Source: a virus. From it: a DNA stretch of 64,000 bases. This document shows, one piece after another, positions 1 to 5,310 of the stretch; position 1 is the first letter of the stretch; each line of letters opens with the position of its first letter. Below the pieces are notes generated by a model. The model was not told the DNA's origin, did no database searches, and saw only the letters and a list, made by a program, of their open reading frames with translations. The stretch spans positions 1 to 64,000 of IMG/VR virus record IMGVR_UViG_3300044823_000365, one strand, 5' to 3'. The position numbers were made by a program, and so were the translations under genes.

Positions 1-366
1 TTCGGTCACCCTGCGAAGCTGGTCTTCGGTGAATTTGTAGCCGGATGGTCCATCCCCTCCGTCCGTTCTATTGCGGAGGATTCCCGTCCCGTTGTCCTGG
101 CGACCGAACAACTCGATCAGCGCCATCTCGGATTCGAAGGCTTCCGCTTCGTTCAGCATCGGGAAGATGACGATGAGGGAGCGGTCCTTCGGGGGGCGGA
201 CATTGTGCTGGGCGGAACAAGCTCGATTGCCTGAGCCTTTCCCTGCGTAGTAGGGAGTTCCAGCGGGGGCGAAGCCGGCCTTGCTGCGGAGCCAAAGATA
301 GGAATAAAACGTCGTCGTCGTCGGGTTCCCCTTGAGTGCTGGATTGTGTACTACGGTGTTGGGCAT
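1..366 (-). CDS. GIY-YIG homing endonuclease, N-terminal 122 aa (cut by window edge)
   Basis: The minus frame is open from an ATG at 366 to the window edge, so the C-terminus is missing. The protein carries the variant GIY-YIG core seen again at 57955-58527: SYLWLR, then GTPYYAGKGSG, then FESEMALIELFG and the NRTDGGDG loop that holds the catalytic-region Asn. This group of nucleases is usually a free-standing homing enzyme that cuts phage alleles lacking the gene. A promoter-like site lies 20-50 bases upstream and a GAGG lies about 11 bases before the ATG. The first 20 or so codons also match a fragment at 37385-37444. The family call is firm; the target is unknown. Confidence 0.85.
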   Translation of the reverse strand, partial: MPNTVVHNPALKGNPTTTTFYSYLWLRSKAGFAPAGTPYYAGKGSGNRACSAQHNVRPPKDRSLIVIFPMLNEAEAFESEMALIELFGRQDNGTGILRNRTDGGDGPSGYKFTEDQLRRVTE

Positions 367-386
367 CTTGTCTTGTCCTCAATTCA

Positions 387-415
387 AGTATACAGGGGTC
401 TGGGGATTTTCGTTA
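387..415 (-). promoter_or_regulatory. phage promoter-like site, copy 1
   Basis: Read on the minus strand this is TAAC, six bases, CCCC, nine bases, TATACT. It matches the layout of four other sites in the window (5252-5280, 37350-37378, 39917-39945, 56000-56028): a TAGC/TAAC box exactly 19 bases before a -10-like TATAMT. It sits just before the GIY-YIG gene that starts at 366. Promoter activity is inferred from recurrence and position. Confidence 0.6.
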
Positions 416-497
416 GGTACTTAAGTACTGCTGGTTAAGATGTTGATTCGTTGTAGGTTACAGACTTTGTGGAGTCAACTGGATAATTCCCGAAACT

Positions 498-677
498 TTA
501 GGCCAACTCTGACTTCGAGGTGGCATTTTCAGTCGCCATCCTCGGCTCCGGCTGTCCCCACTTGTCGCGGGCGAAGGCCTTGGCGGTCGCCTCGTCGTCG
601 TATGTGTAGTTCGTGGCTTCGGTCACCACGTACCCTTCGGCGGTCTTGACTATAAAAAGCGTCCCCTCAGATATCAT
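498..677 (-). CDS. small hypothetical protein, 59 aa
   Basis: Short minus-strand gene with an excellent ribosome site (GAGGAGG six bases before the ATG at 677); this is why the start at 677 is preferred over an upstream in-frame ATG at 719. The product is acidic with an alternating hydrophobic segment (GTLFIVKTAEGYVVTEA) that looks like a small beta-rich fold. No family recognised. It belongs to the string of short accessory genes typical of early regions in large phages. Confidence 0.6.
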   Translation of the reverse strand: MISEGTLFIVKTAEGYVVTEATNYTYDDEATAKAFARDKWGQPEPRMATENATSKSELA

Positions 678-767
678 GCGATCCTCCTCTATGACTACTT
701 TCGGTCGAGCATAGACCATTGTACCGCGAAAACCGCCCCGCCGAGCGCATTCGAAGCGGGGTTGTCG

Positions 768-1277
768 TTAGAATGTTGAAGGTTTCCCACCGCAGAGTTC
801 GACCGCGTGCTTCATCGCTTTGGCAAATCGTTGAGCATTTCCATATGTGTCAATGTTCACTTGCCAGTTGCTTACACAGAAATCAAATCTGTAGTTGCAG
901 GTTGATTCACCCGAAGGACTGATCTTGTCTTGTGCATTTGTAGTCTCGAATGACACAAGTGGAAAATTCTCCGATTCACCCTTGTAGCCTGAATAGGCTT
1001 TAATGGATGTTGGGTCTATATCAGCCAAAGAGAACATTGTAGTGGATGCCTTTTCATCATCACCAGTGACGGGCTTGCCTAATTCATTATGCATGGTTTG
1101 TCTTACCGTGCAGCCAGTGATTTTAATGGTATCATGCAACACCTTACCATCAGCGTTAGACCAATACGCATGGGTTGTACCGAATGCTTCTAGCCATTGA
1201 GCTGTTTGTTTTAGGGATTGAGCCGTAACCGACGTGCACAGAACCAGCCCGAGGATCGTTGCGATTGCGATTTTCAT
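768..1277 (-). CDS. secreted protein with signal peptide, unknown function, 169 aa
   Basis: The start at 1277 is preceded by GGAGGAAAG. Residues 1-20 form a classic Sec signal peptide (MKIAIATILGLVLCTSVTAQ) with an AxA-like cleavage site. The mature part has four Cys (near CTVRQT, CNYRFDFC and ELCGG), suggesting disulfides in the periplasm, and a C-terminal AQRFAKAMKHAVELCGG helix. The composition resembles bacterial exported proteins of unknown function more than virion proteins, so it may be a host-derived cargo (moron) gene that alters the infected cell envelope; this is inference. It lies downstream of the 1318-1557 gene on the same strand. Confidence 0.7.
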   Translation of the reverse strand: MKIAIATILGLVLCTSVTAQSLKQTAQWLEAFGTTHAYWSNADGKVLHDTIKITGCTVRQTMHNELGKPVTGDDEKASTTMFSLADIDPTSIKAYSGYKGESENFPLVSFETTNAQDKISPSGESTCNYRFDFCVSNWQVNIDTYGNAQRFAKAMKHAVELCGGKPSTF

Positions 1278-1317
1278 CTTTCCTCCCAAATCTGCTTCCG
1301 ATCAAGCATGGGCTATC

Positions 1318-1557
1318 CTATGTGTTTTTGTCAACGATTATCTTGCGAATTACGAAGCTAAAGACACAGCCAAACTGCTCTTCCACCACCTCTGCGGGTT
1401 CCAGTAGGTTTTCCACTATTGAGTCTGCCTCTTCTTTTCCAAATCGAGTAGCCTCGCTAACATCTGACACCCAAGTGCAGTGCCAGTGCAATCCTGCCAC
1501 AAAACGAGATTGCGTGAGGAACATCTCCGGGTTTTCTTCTTGTTTAAGAAACATCAT
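1318..1557 (-). CDS. small hypothetical protein, 79 aa
   Basis: Minus-strand reading frame with AGAAGAG just before tandem ATG codons at 1557/1554 and a TAG stop. The product is mixed polar with two Trp and acidic helices (GKEEADSIVENLLEPAEVVEEQ). No recognised domain. It sits between the suppressor-type tRNA and the secreted protein gene and is probably co-transcribed with both. Confidence 0.55.
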   Translation of the reverse strand: MMFLKQEENPEMFLTQSRFVAGLHWHCTWVSDVSEATRFGKEEADSIVENLLEPAEVVEEQFGCVFSFVIRKIIVDKNT

Positions 1558-1658
1558 TTCTCTTCTATCAGGGTTTGGCTAAGAACAAAATCAGTAAACC
1601 AGCCAATTTGGAGCGTCCCATAACGTTAGATTACGTTGACTACGCCGTCTGCAAATCT

Positions 1659-1731
1659 TGGGACCCCGGACGGGATATGACCCGCATCCCCGCTTCTAGA
1701 GAGCGATGCTCTGTCATTGAGCTACCGGGGT
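1659..1731 (-). tRNA. tRNA with CUA anticodon (amber suppressor type)
   Basis: The minus strand folds as a cloverleaf: acceptor ACCCCGG/CCGGGGT (7 bp), D stem GCTC/GAGC, anticodon stem TCGCT/AGCGG (one wobble pair), loop CTCTAGA with U33 and anticodon CUA at 1699-1697, a 4-base variable loop, T stem GCGGG/CCCGT (one G-U pair), discriminator C and an encoded CCA at 1661-1659. A CUA anticodon reads UAG. The T loop has six bases (TCATAT) instead of seven, which is unusual and could reduce activity or a search score. The charging amino acid cannot be told. The anticodon follows directly from the only loop placement that keeps U33. Confidence 0.8.
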
Positions 1732-1905
1732 GCCGATGAAAATTAATACCGCACAAACCCCCGCACGACGCCTAATCGATGATGGAAATAATGTCCTTGC
1801 CCTCTTCATCGACGACGAATGCCCGCACGCGCCGCCGGGCGGTCGCGGTAGTTCTTCACCATGTTGTTCTCAAGGTCCTTGCCGACGCTAAGGAGACACT
1901 GGCAG
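1732..1905 (-). other. gap with possible frameshifted small gene
   Basis: Apart from the short frame 1806-1913, a second minus frame ends at a TAG at 1772 with the plausible C-terminus AFVVDEEGKDIISIID but has no good start. The two frames would join near 1830 if one base were gained or lost. No RNA gene or terminator is seen here. Confidence 0.3.
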
Positions 1906-1913
1906 TCATGCAT
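1806..1913 (-). CDS. possible small protein, 35 aa, perhaps frameshifted
   Basis: The ATG at 1913 overlaps the end of the 1906-2064 gene. The first 25 residues (starting MHDCQCLLSVGKDLENN) look natural, with a CxC pair, but the last ten residues are Arg/Ala-rich. The +1-related frame encodes a better-looking tail that ends at 1772. Either it is a real short protein or a longer one (about 46 aa) with a frameshift or sequence error. Confidence 0.3.
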   Translation of the reverse strand: MHDCQCLLSVGKDLENNMVKNYRDRPAARAGIRRR

Positions 1914-2064
1914 TCTCGTCCTCGTTCGCGAGCACGGCATCGTAGTGCTCGGCGCACAGCCACTCTTCTTCGAGCTTTATGGGTGCCGGGCGGTCGCAGT
2001 AGATCGGGTCGCCGTCCTCGCCCGGCTCATCGTGCCAGCCCACTACGTACTCACAATTGTGCAT
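1906..2064 (-). CDS. small acidic protein, 52 aa
   Basis: Minus-strand frame from the ATG at 2064, overlapping the end of the upstream gene (TGA at 2051-2053), as expected for coupled small phage genes. The product (start MHNCEYVVGWHDE) is strongly acidic and has Cys and His residues spaced through it (C4, C24, C39, H42) that might bind a metal, although no standard zinc motif is complete. No family recognised. Confidence 0.55.
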   Translation of the reverse strand: MHNCEYVVGWHDEPGEDGDPIYCDRPAPIKLEEEWLCAEHYDAVLANEDENA

Positions 2065-2287
2065 GGGGCCTGAAATCCTCCAGGTCGATGGCGGCGGGGC
2101 ACTCCTCGGGCTTGACCGGGAACATGGCTTCCGCGAATCTGGACTGCATCGAGACGATGGCCCCCGTGTCGTCCTTGAACACCGTCTTCCCGTGGGAATC
2201 CTCGGAATACATCACCCGGAAATAGGCGGCATACACGGTCCCGTCTTTCCGAGTGACGAACAGCCCGTAATAGTCTCCTCGGTTCAA
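2051..2287 (-). CDS. small hypothetical protein, 78 aa
   Basis: The start is a TTG at 2287 with GAGGGG about eight bases upstream, since no ATG fits. The product begins MNRGDYYGLFVTRKDGTVYA and has a beta-strand-like first half, then AIVSMQSRFAEAMFP and an acidic end. No domain recognised. It is packed 9 bases after the 2297-2614 gene and overlaps the next gene, suggesting one transcription unit. Confidence 0.5.
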   Translation of the reverse strand: MNRGDYYGLFVTRKDGTVYAAYFRVMYSEDSHGKTVFKDDTGAIVSMQSRFAEAMFPVKPEECPAAIDLEDFRPHAQL

Positions 2288-2296
2288 AGCCGCCCC

Positions 2297-2614
2297 TCAT
2301 TCCTCGCGGGCCACTTCCCCCTGCAATTCCTGCTTGAACATGAAATTCCAAAAGACCCGATCAATGCCAATCGGATTACCCGCGTCATCAAGTTCAACAG
2401 TTCCTTCCCAATAGACCGTCTTGTCCGGATTGAACACCTTGAGGCGGTCCCCGGTCTTCAGCGGGAAAAGCCCCTCGTAGGACCACCGCTCCTTGGGCGG
2501 GGGCGAGATGAAACGCTCGTCCTGGAGGGCGTATACTCCGGGGATGCCCGTCTCCGTCCAGAAAAACAGCGTGCCTTTGATGACTAGGGGTGCCTCTGCG
2601 GTGAACTCTATCAT
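2297..2614 (-). CDS. hypothetical protein, 105 aa
   Basis: Minus-strand gene from the ATG at 2614. The sequence alternates hydrophobic strands and turns (LVIKGTLFFWTETGIPG, LKTGDRLKVFNPDKTVYWEG), suggesting a small beta barrel of SH3 or OB type; this is a guess from pattern only. The C-terminus is helical and acidic. No family recognised. It lies in the accessory strip of short genes. Confidence 0.5.
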   Translation of the reverse strand: MIEFTAEAPLVIKGTLFFWTETGIPGVYALQDERFISPPPKERWSYEGLFPLKTGDRLKVFNPDKTVYWEGTVELDDAGNPIGIDRVFWNFMFKQELQGEVAREE

Positions 2615-2671
2615 GATGTCCGGGGCCCGAGCGCCTTCCCGGCCCCGAGGTCGAACCGTTCCCCAAGAATG

Positions 2672-2872
2672 CTAGCAACTACCACTGGTCGGTATCCCAT
2701 GGAAAATCCTCGATGTGTAAGAAGAAGGAATATAATTCGGCGGAAAGGTGGCATACAGAACCGCCCATTCGTCGCCCTCGCGCGCTAAAAAGAGGCAGCT
2801 TCCCGAATGCGCCTCAATGCCGTATCTCTCCCTCAGGTACGCGGTCTCAGCCTTTGCTTGTTGGAGAGTCAT
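2672..2872 (-). CDS. small hypothetical protein, 66 aa
   Basis: The start at 2872 has a perfect GGAGGA ribosome site. The product opens with a charged helix (MTLQQAKAETAYLRERYG) followed by a hydrophobic strand pair (SCLFLAREGDEWAVLYATF). It overlaps the upstream gene end by 26 bases, a normal spacing for this compact strip. Function unknown. Confidence 0.55.
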   Translation of the reverse strand: MTLQQAKAETAYLRERYGIEAHSGSCLFLAREGDEWAVLYATFPPNYIPSSYTSRIFHGIPTSGSC

Positions 2873-3059
2873 AAATTCCTCCGGCGATCCTGCCGCATCC
2901 CTCGCACGGGTGGGTAATGTGGTGGAGGCGGCCCGGATGGTTGCACGGCTCGCCTATGCGCCATTTCGGGCGCTCCTCAAGGCTCCAGTCGAGGAGTCCC
3001 GGTCGGCCGGGAATGCTTTCAGGGAGGCTTTCGGAAATTGGAATCCTCTTCTTGCTCAT
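2847..3059 (-). CDS. small Cys/His-rich protein, 70 aa
   Basis: Minus-strand gene from the ATG at 3059 with AGGT upstream. Its C-terminal half carries CNHPGRLHHITHPCEGCG, a CxH...H...CxxC arrangement that could bind zinc. The N-terminus is SKKRIPISESLPESIP, likely flexible. No named family recognised. It directly follows the YacG-like gene, so two small zinc proteins sit together. Confidence 0.5.
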   Translation of the reverse strand: MSKKRIPISESLPESIPGRPGLLDWSLEERPKWRIGEPCNHPGRLHHITHPCEGCGRIAGGIYDSPTSKG

Positions 3060-3064
3060 GCTAC

Positions 3065-3241
3065 CTAATACTCTGGATCGGGCTTGTATGTTTCTTCTTC
3101 GCCAGCGGGAGCGGGCACCACGTACTTGTCCGACGCCCAAGCGCCCAAGTCCAGCAGTCGGCAGCGTTCGGAGCAGAAGGGAAACTCCGCGTCCTTCTCG
3201 GAGTCGGTCGGCTTCTTGCATGCGGGGCAAATGTGTTTCAT
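3065..3241 (-). CDS. yacG: YacG-like zinc protein, 58 aa
   Basis: The product shows the YacG signature: CPACKK near the start, then FPFCSERCRLLDLGAWASDKYVVP, giving four zinc-binding Cys and the conserved DLGxW segment. In bacteria YacG binds DNA gyrase GyrB and inhibits it; length (about 60 aa) fits the family. A phage copy could protect phage DNA topology or dampen host gyrase, which is inference. The ATG at 3241 is chosen because upstream residues in the same frame lack family similarity. It follows the small membrane protein gene by two bases and ends with TAG. Confidence 0.75.
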   Translation of the reverse strand: MKHICPACKKPTDSEKDAEFPFCSERCRLLDLGAWASDKYVVPAPAGEEETYKPDPEY

Positions 3242-3243
3242 GG

Positions 3244-3417
3244 TCAGTCGCCAAGGACGCGGCCGAGGCTGTCGGTGTAATTGTACCAGATTTCCCTGAG
3301 ATGCCGGGGGGCGAACACGAGGTAGACGAGAAACCAGAAGGACCAGATAAGGGTGAGGACGCCCCACGCCAGCGGAGCAAACAGGATTTTTACCGTGCGC
3401 TCGGCATCCATGGTCAT
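3244..3417 (-). CDS. small membrane protein, 57 aa
   Basis: Start at 3417 (MTMDAERT...; a second ATG lies at 3411). Residues about 10-35 (ILFAPLAWGVLTLIWSFWFLVYLVF) make one long or two short membrane segments, followed by a basic-aromatic tail (RHLREIWYNY). It is likely an inner-membrane protein. Its stop is two bases from the YacG-like start, so the two are probably translated together. No family recognised. Confidence 0.55.
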   Translation of the reverse strand: MTMDAERTVKILFAPLAWGVLTLIWSFWFLVYLVFAPRHLREIWYNYTDSLGRVLGD

Positions 3418-3442
3418 GGAACGCGTATCGGAAATTCTCGTT

Positions 3443-3754
3443 TTAGAAATCTTCGTCGACGACTTCGATGTACTCGGACGGGACCGGGGTGCCGACCACG
3501 ATTTCGTAGTCGGCGGTCGAGGGGAGGATTTTGGCGTCCGATGGAAGCGTGACCTCAAGGAGGGCCAACGGTTCCGCCTCGTTGAATTCGTCCCCGAGCC
3601 AGTTGGCGACCACGTTCTCGGCGTCTTCCAGCGTCTTGAAGAGATAGATGCCGTCTTCCTGCTCCATGACCCCGGCCCGCTCGCCGGTCCGGGGCCGGAG
3701 CCCCTCCTTCATGACACGATAGACGTTGGACGCGGGCGTGACGTGGAATGGCAT
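3443..3754 (-). CDS. possible ADP-ribosyltransferase/2'-phosphotransferase-fold protein, 103 aa
   Basis: The product begins MPFHVTPASNVYRVMKEGLRP and continues with GERAGVMEQEDGIYLFKTLEDAENVVANWLG. The pattern 'YHxT ... I/V ... GL.P ... G[IV]YL ... A' is that of the ART/KptA-like superfamily core, where the first His contacts NAD. The rest is a beta-rich acidic tail. The family is inferred by eye only and could equally be an uncharacterised phage domain. Start at 3754 lies 5 bases after the upstream stop. Confidence 0.45.
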   Translation of the reverse strand: MPFHVTPASNVYRVMKEGLRPRTGERAGVMEQEDGIYLFKTLEDAENVVANWLGDEFNEAEPLALLEVTLPSDAKILPSTADYEIVVGTPVPSEYIEVVDEDF

Positions 3755-3758
3755 GGTC

Positions 3759-4880
3759 TCAATTCGTACGCCAAAAAACCCCGCCACCTGGCAGGTCGTG
3801 GGTGTCGCTGTCGTAGGACGACAGGAAACGCCCCATGCCATCAGCCGCAACGACGTCAGTAGCCGCATCTTCCTCGTTGATCCCGGCGATCTCGATGGCC
3901 CGCTTCGCGGTCTCGTCGCCGTAGATGTCCTTCAGGTACTCCATGGGGTCTTTCAGAAGCTCGTCAACCTTCTCCTCGATCCACTCGTCGGAAGGCTCGG
4001 TCTCTTCTTTCTTGTCCCCGATCAATTCATGGCCCCCAGAATCGAACTTGCCCTCTTCGTCTTCTTCGCCTTCCCCGTTGTAGCGGGCAATCTCCCCCGG
4101 CTCCCAGCCGTAGGAATCCGGGGATTCCCTAATCATCCCCTCGACATCGGGGCGCAACCGCGCTTCAAGCGCCTCCTTGTCGATATATCCTTCAAGCCAA
4201 CTCTGCGTGAACGAGTCGGGCTCGTCCCTCAACTGCTCCCGCACCAGCGCTGTGGCGAACTCCTCGGCCGCATCGTAGGTGGGGGCGACCACGTATTCCT
4301 TGCTTCCGAAGCTGATCGTGGCGAAATTGGAAGCCTCATGCCAACCCCACATTCCTTCCTTGATTTCGAATCCGTGGGCGTGGAGGGGGTCTTCTTTCTC
4401 TAGGAACTCCATGACGGCCTCGACGGTCTTCGGGTCCGTGATCTCCGCTTCCACTTCCCTGCGGACTTCGGATTCGTCGGTTTCCATGCGAAGCTGCTCT
4501 CCCGGTTCCGGCTCCTCGGCCGGAACGGGCTCGGGCGTTTCAACCGCTTCTGGCGCTTCTTCGATCTCGGCCGGGGGAGGCTCCACGGCCGGGGGCGGGG
4601 CGGTGATGTGCGGGGCTTTTGCGGCGGGCTCGTCGCGCTTCACTTCCACGGGCTCCGGCGACGGCTGCTCGGTCGGGGCTGGTTCTGGTTCTGGTTTCTC
4701 ATCAGGCGGCGCGGCGGTCTTAGAGGCGGCAGCTTTTTCTGCGAGGTACTCCTCCTCAAGCTCATCCTCGTACGAGGCGAGGTTCTCATGGAGGGCGACA
4801 GCGTCGAGGGCGGCGTTCTTGACAGAGCGGAACTTGAACTGATCGGCGGCTTCTAGCGCCTCTTTCTTGATGTCGGCCAT
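3759..4880 (-). CDS. acidic Pro/Glu-linker protein, 373 aa, unknown function
   Basis: Start ATG at 4880 with GAGG nine bases upstream. Residues 1-50 are helical; about 55-130 are a low-complexity Pro/Glu/Ala linker; 140-240 form a compact domain (HGFEIKEGMWGWHEASNFATISFGSKEYVV, then QSWLEGYID); the remainder is highly acidic and ends with a basic FWRTN. The layout suggests two folded parts tethered by a disordered linker. No function is recognised. It is the first gene after the tmRNA terminator. Confidence 0.65.
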   Translation of the reverse strand: MADIKKEALEAADQFKFRSVKNAALDAVALHENLASYEDELEEEYLAEKAAASKTAAPPDEKPEPEPAPTEQPSPEPVEVKRDEPAAKAPHITAPPPAVEPPPAEIEEAPEAVETPEPVPAEEPEPGEQLRMETDESEVRREVEAEITDPKTVEAVMEFLEKEDPLHAHGFEIKEGMWGWHEASNFATISFGSKEYVVAPTYDAAEEFATALVREQLRDEPDSFTQSWLEGYIDKEALEARLRPDVEGMIRESPDSYGWEPGEIARYNGEGEEDEEGKFDSGGHELIGDKKEETEPSDEWIEEKVDELLKDPMEYLKDIYGDETAKRAIEIAGINEEDAATDVVAADGMGRFLSSYDSDTHDLPGGGVFWRTN

Positions 4881-4912
4881 GGGGATTACCTCTATCTAAA
4901 GGCATTGGGAAG

Positions 4913-4942
4913 CCAAAGAAAACGCCCGCTTGCGCGGGCGTT
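4913..4942 (-). terminator. intrinsic terminator of the tmRNA gene
   Basis: On the minus strand a perfect 9-bp GC-rich hairpin (AACGCCCGC / GCGGGCGTT with a GCAA loop, 4921-4942) is followed by TTCTTT. It lies just past the tmRNA coding piece and before the 3759-4880 gene. Confidence 0.85.
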
Positions 4943-4944
4943 CT

Positions 4945-5245
4945 CGAACCCATGCTTCTGTTACTAGGCGCACGGATAAAGCCCTAGCTACGGTCAGCTT
5001 TATGCTGCCGCGGCAAAAGCCATTGCTTTAGGAGCAGTGACAGTTATAGGTTCTGTGCCTGTTTTGCGGGTAGCCACAGCGGCCCGGTCCGTAAGCATTC
5101 GCAACGATCCTCCGTCGAAAGGCAATTTTCGGCCCCACAGATTGACGGTAATACTGCCGTCAATTGGTGGAGCCGGGGGGTCGCCATCCCCCGTCCGAAC
5201 TGATTATCACGGTGCTTGTTTTCTCTTACGAGAGATTTCCGAACA
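4945..5245 (-). ncRNA. ssrA: circularly permuted tmRNA (two-piece ssrA)
   Basis: Minus strand, in transcription order: a leader hairpin (TCTCT/AGAGA); the acceptor piece with a 5-bp T stem (GGGGG/CCCCC) and the 3' end CGGCTCC-ACCA at 5165; a linker that folds as an 8-bp hairpin (5141-5164); then the coding piece starting GGGGCCG at 5136 and containing TTTCGACGG. GGGGCCG pairs fully with CGGCTCC and keeps the G3-U wobble used by alanyl-tRNA synthetase. A pseudoknot (CGGG/CCCG with CTGTG/CACAG) precedes a reading frame ending APKAMAFAAAA-stop at 5002-5000, a typical protease tag end. The order acceptor-before-coding defines the permuted type, which needs cleavage into two RNAs. The exact resume codon and piece ends are uncertain, and the T loop (ATGGCGA) is atypical. 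Role: rescue of stalled ribosomes and tagging of nascent chains. Confidence 0.9.
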
Positions 5246-5251
5246 ACCTCT

Positions 5252-5280
5252 ATAATACGCTGGAAAGTCCGAAAAAGCTA
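5252..5280 (-). promoter_or_regulatory. ssrA: promoter-like site of the tmRNA, copy 2
   Basis: Read on the minus strand: TAGC, 19 bases, TATTAT. Spacing matches the other four copies exactly, though the CCCC block is GGAC here. It lies a few bases before the tmRNA leader hairpin, which supports use as its own promoter. Confidence 0.6.
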
Positions 5281-5310
5281 TAGTTTTGTGTTCAAAGGAC
5301 GCAGAGTAAG

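Noticed and set aside
1779-2225. 148-codon plus-strand frame near the tRNA
   Set aside because: Opposite to compact minus-strand small genes with good ribosome sites and start/stop overlaps.
5037-5255. 72-codon plus-strand frame across the tmRNA locus
   Set aside because: The opposite strand has paired tmRNA structure, promoter and terminator; the frame has no ribosome site.
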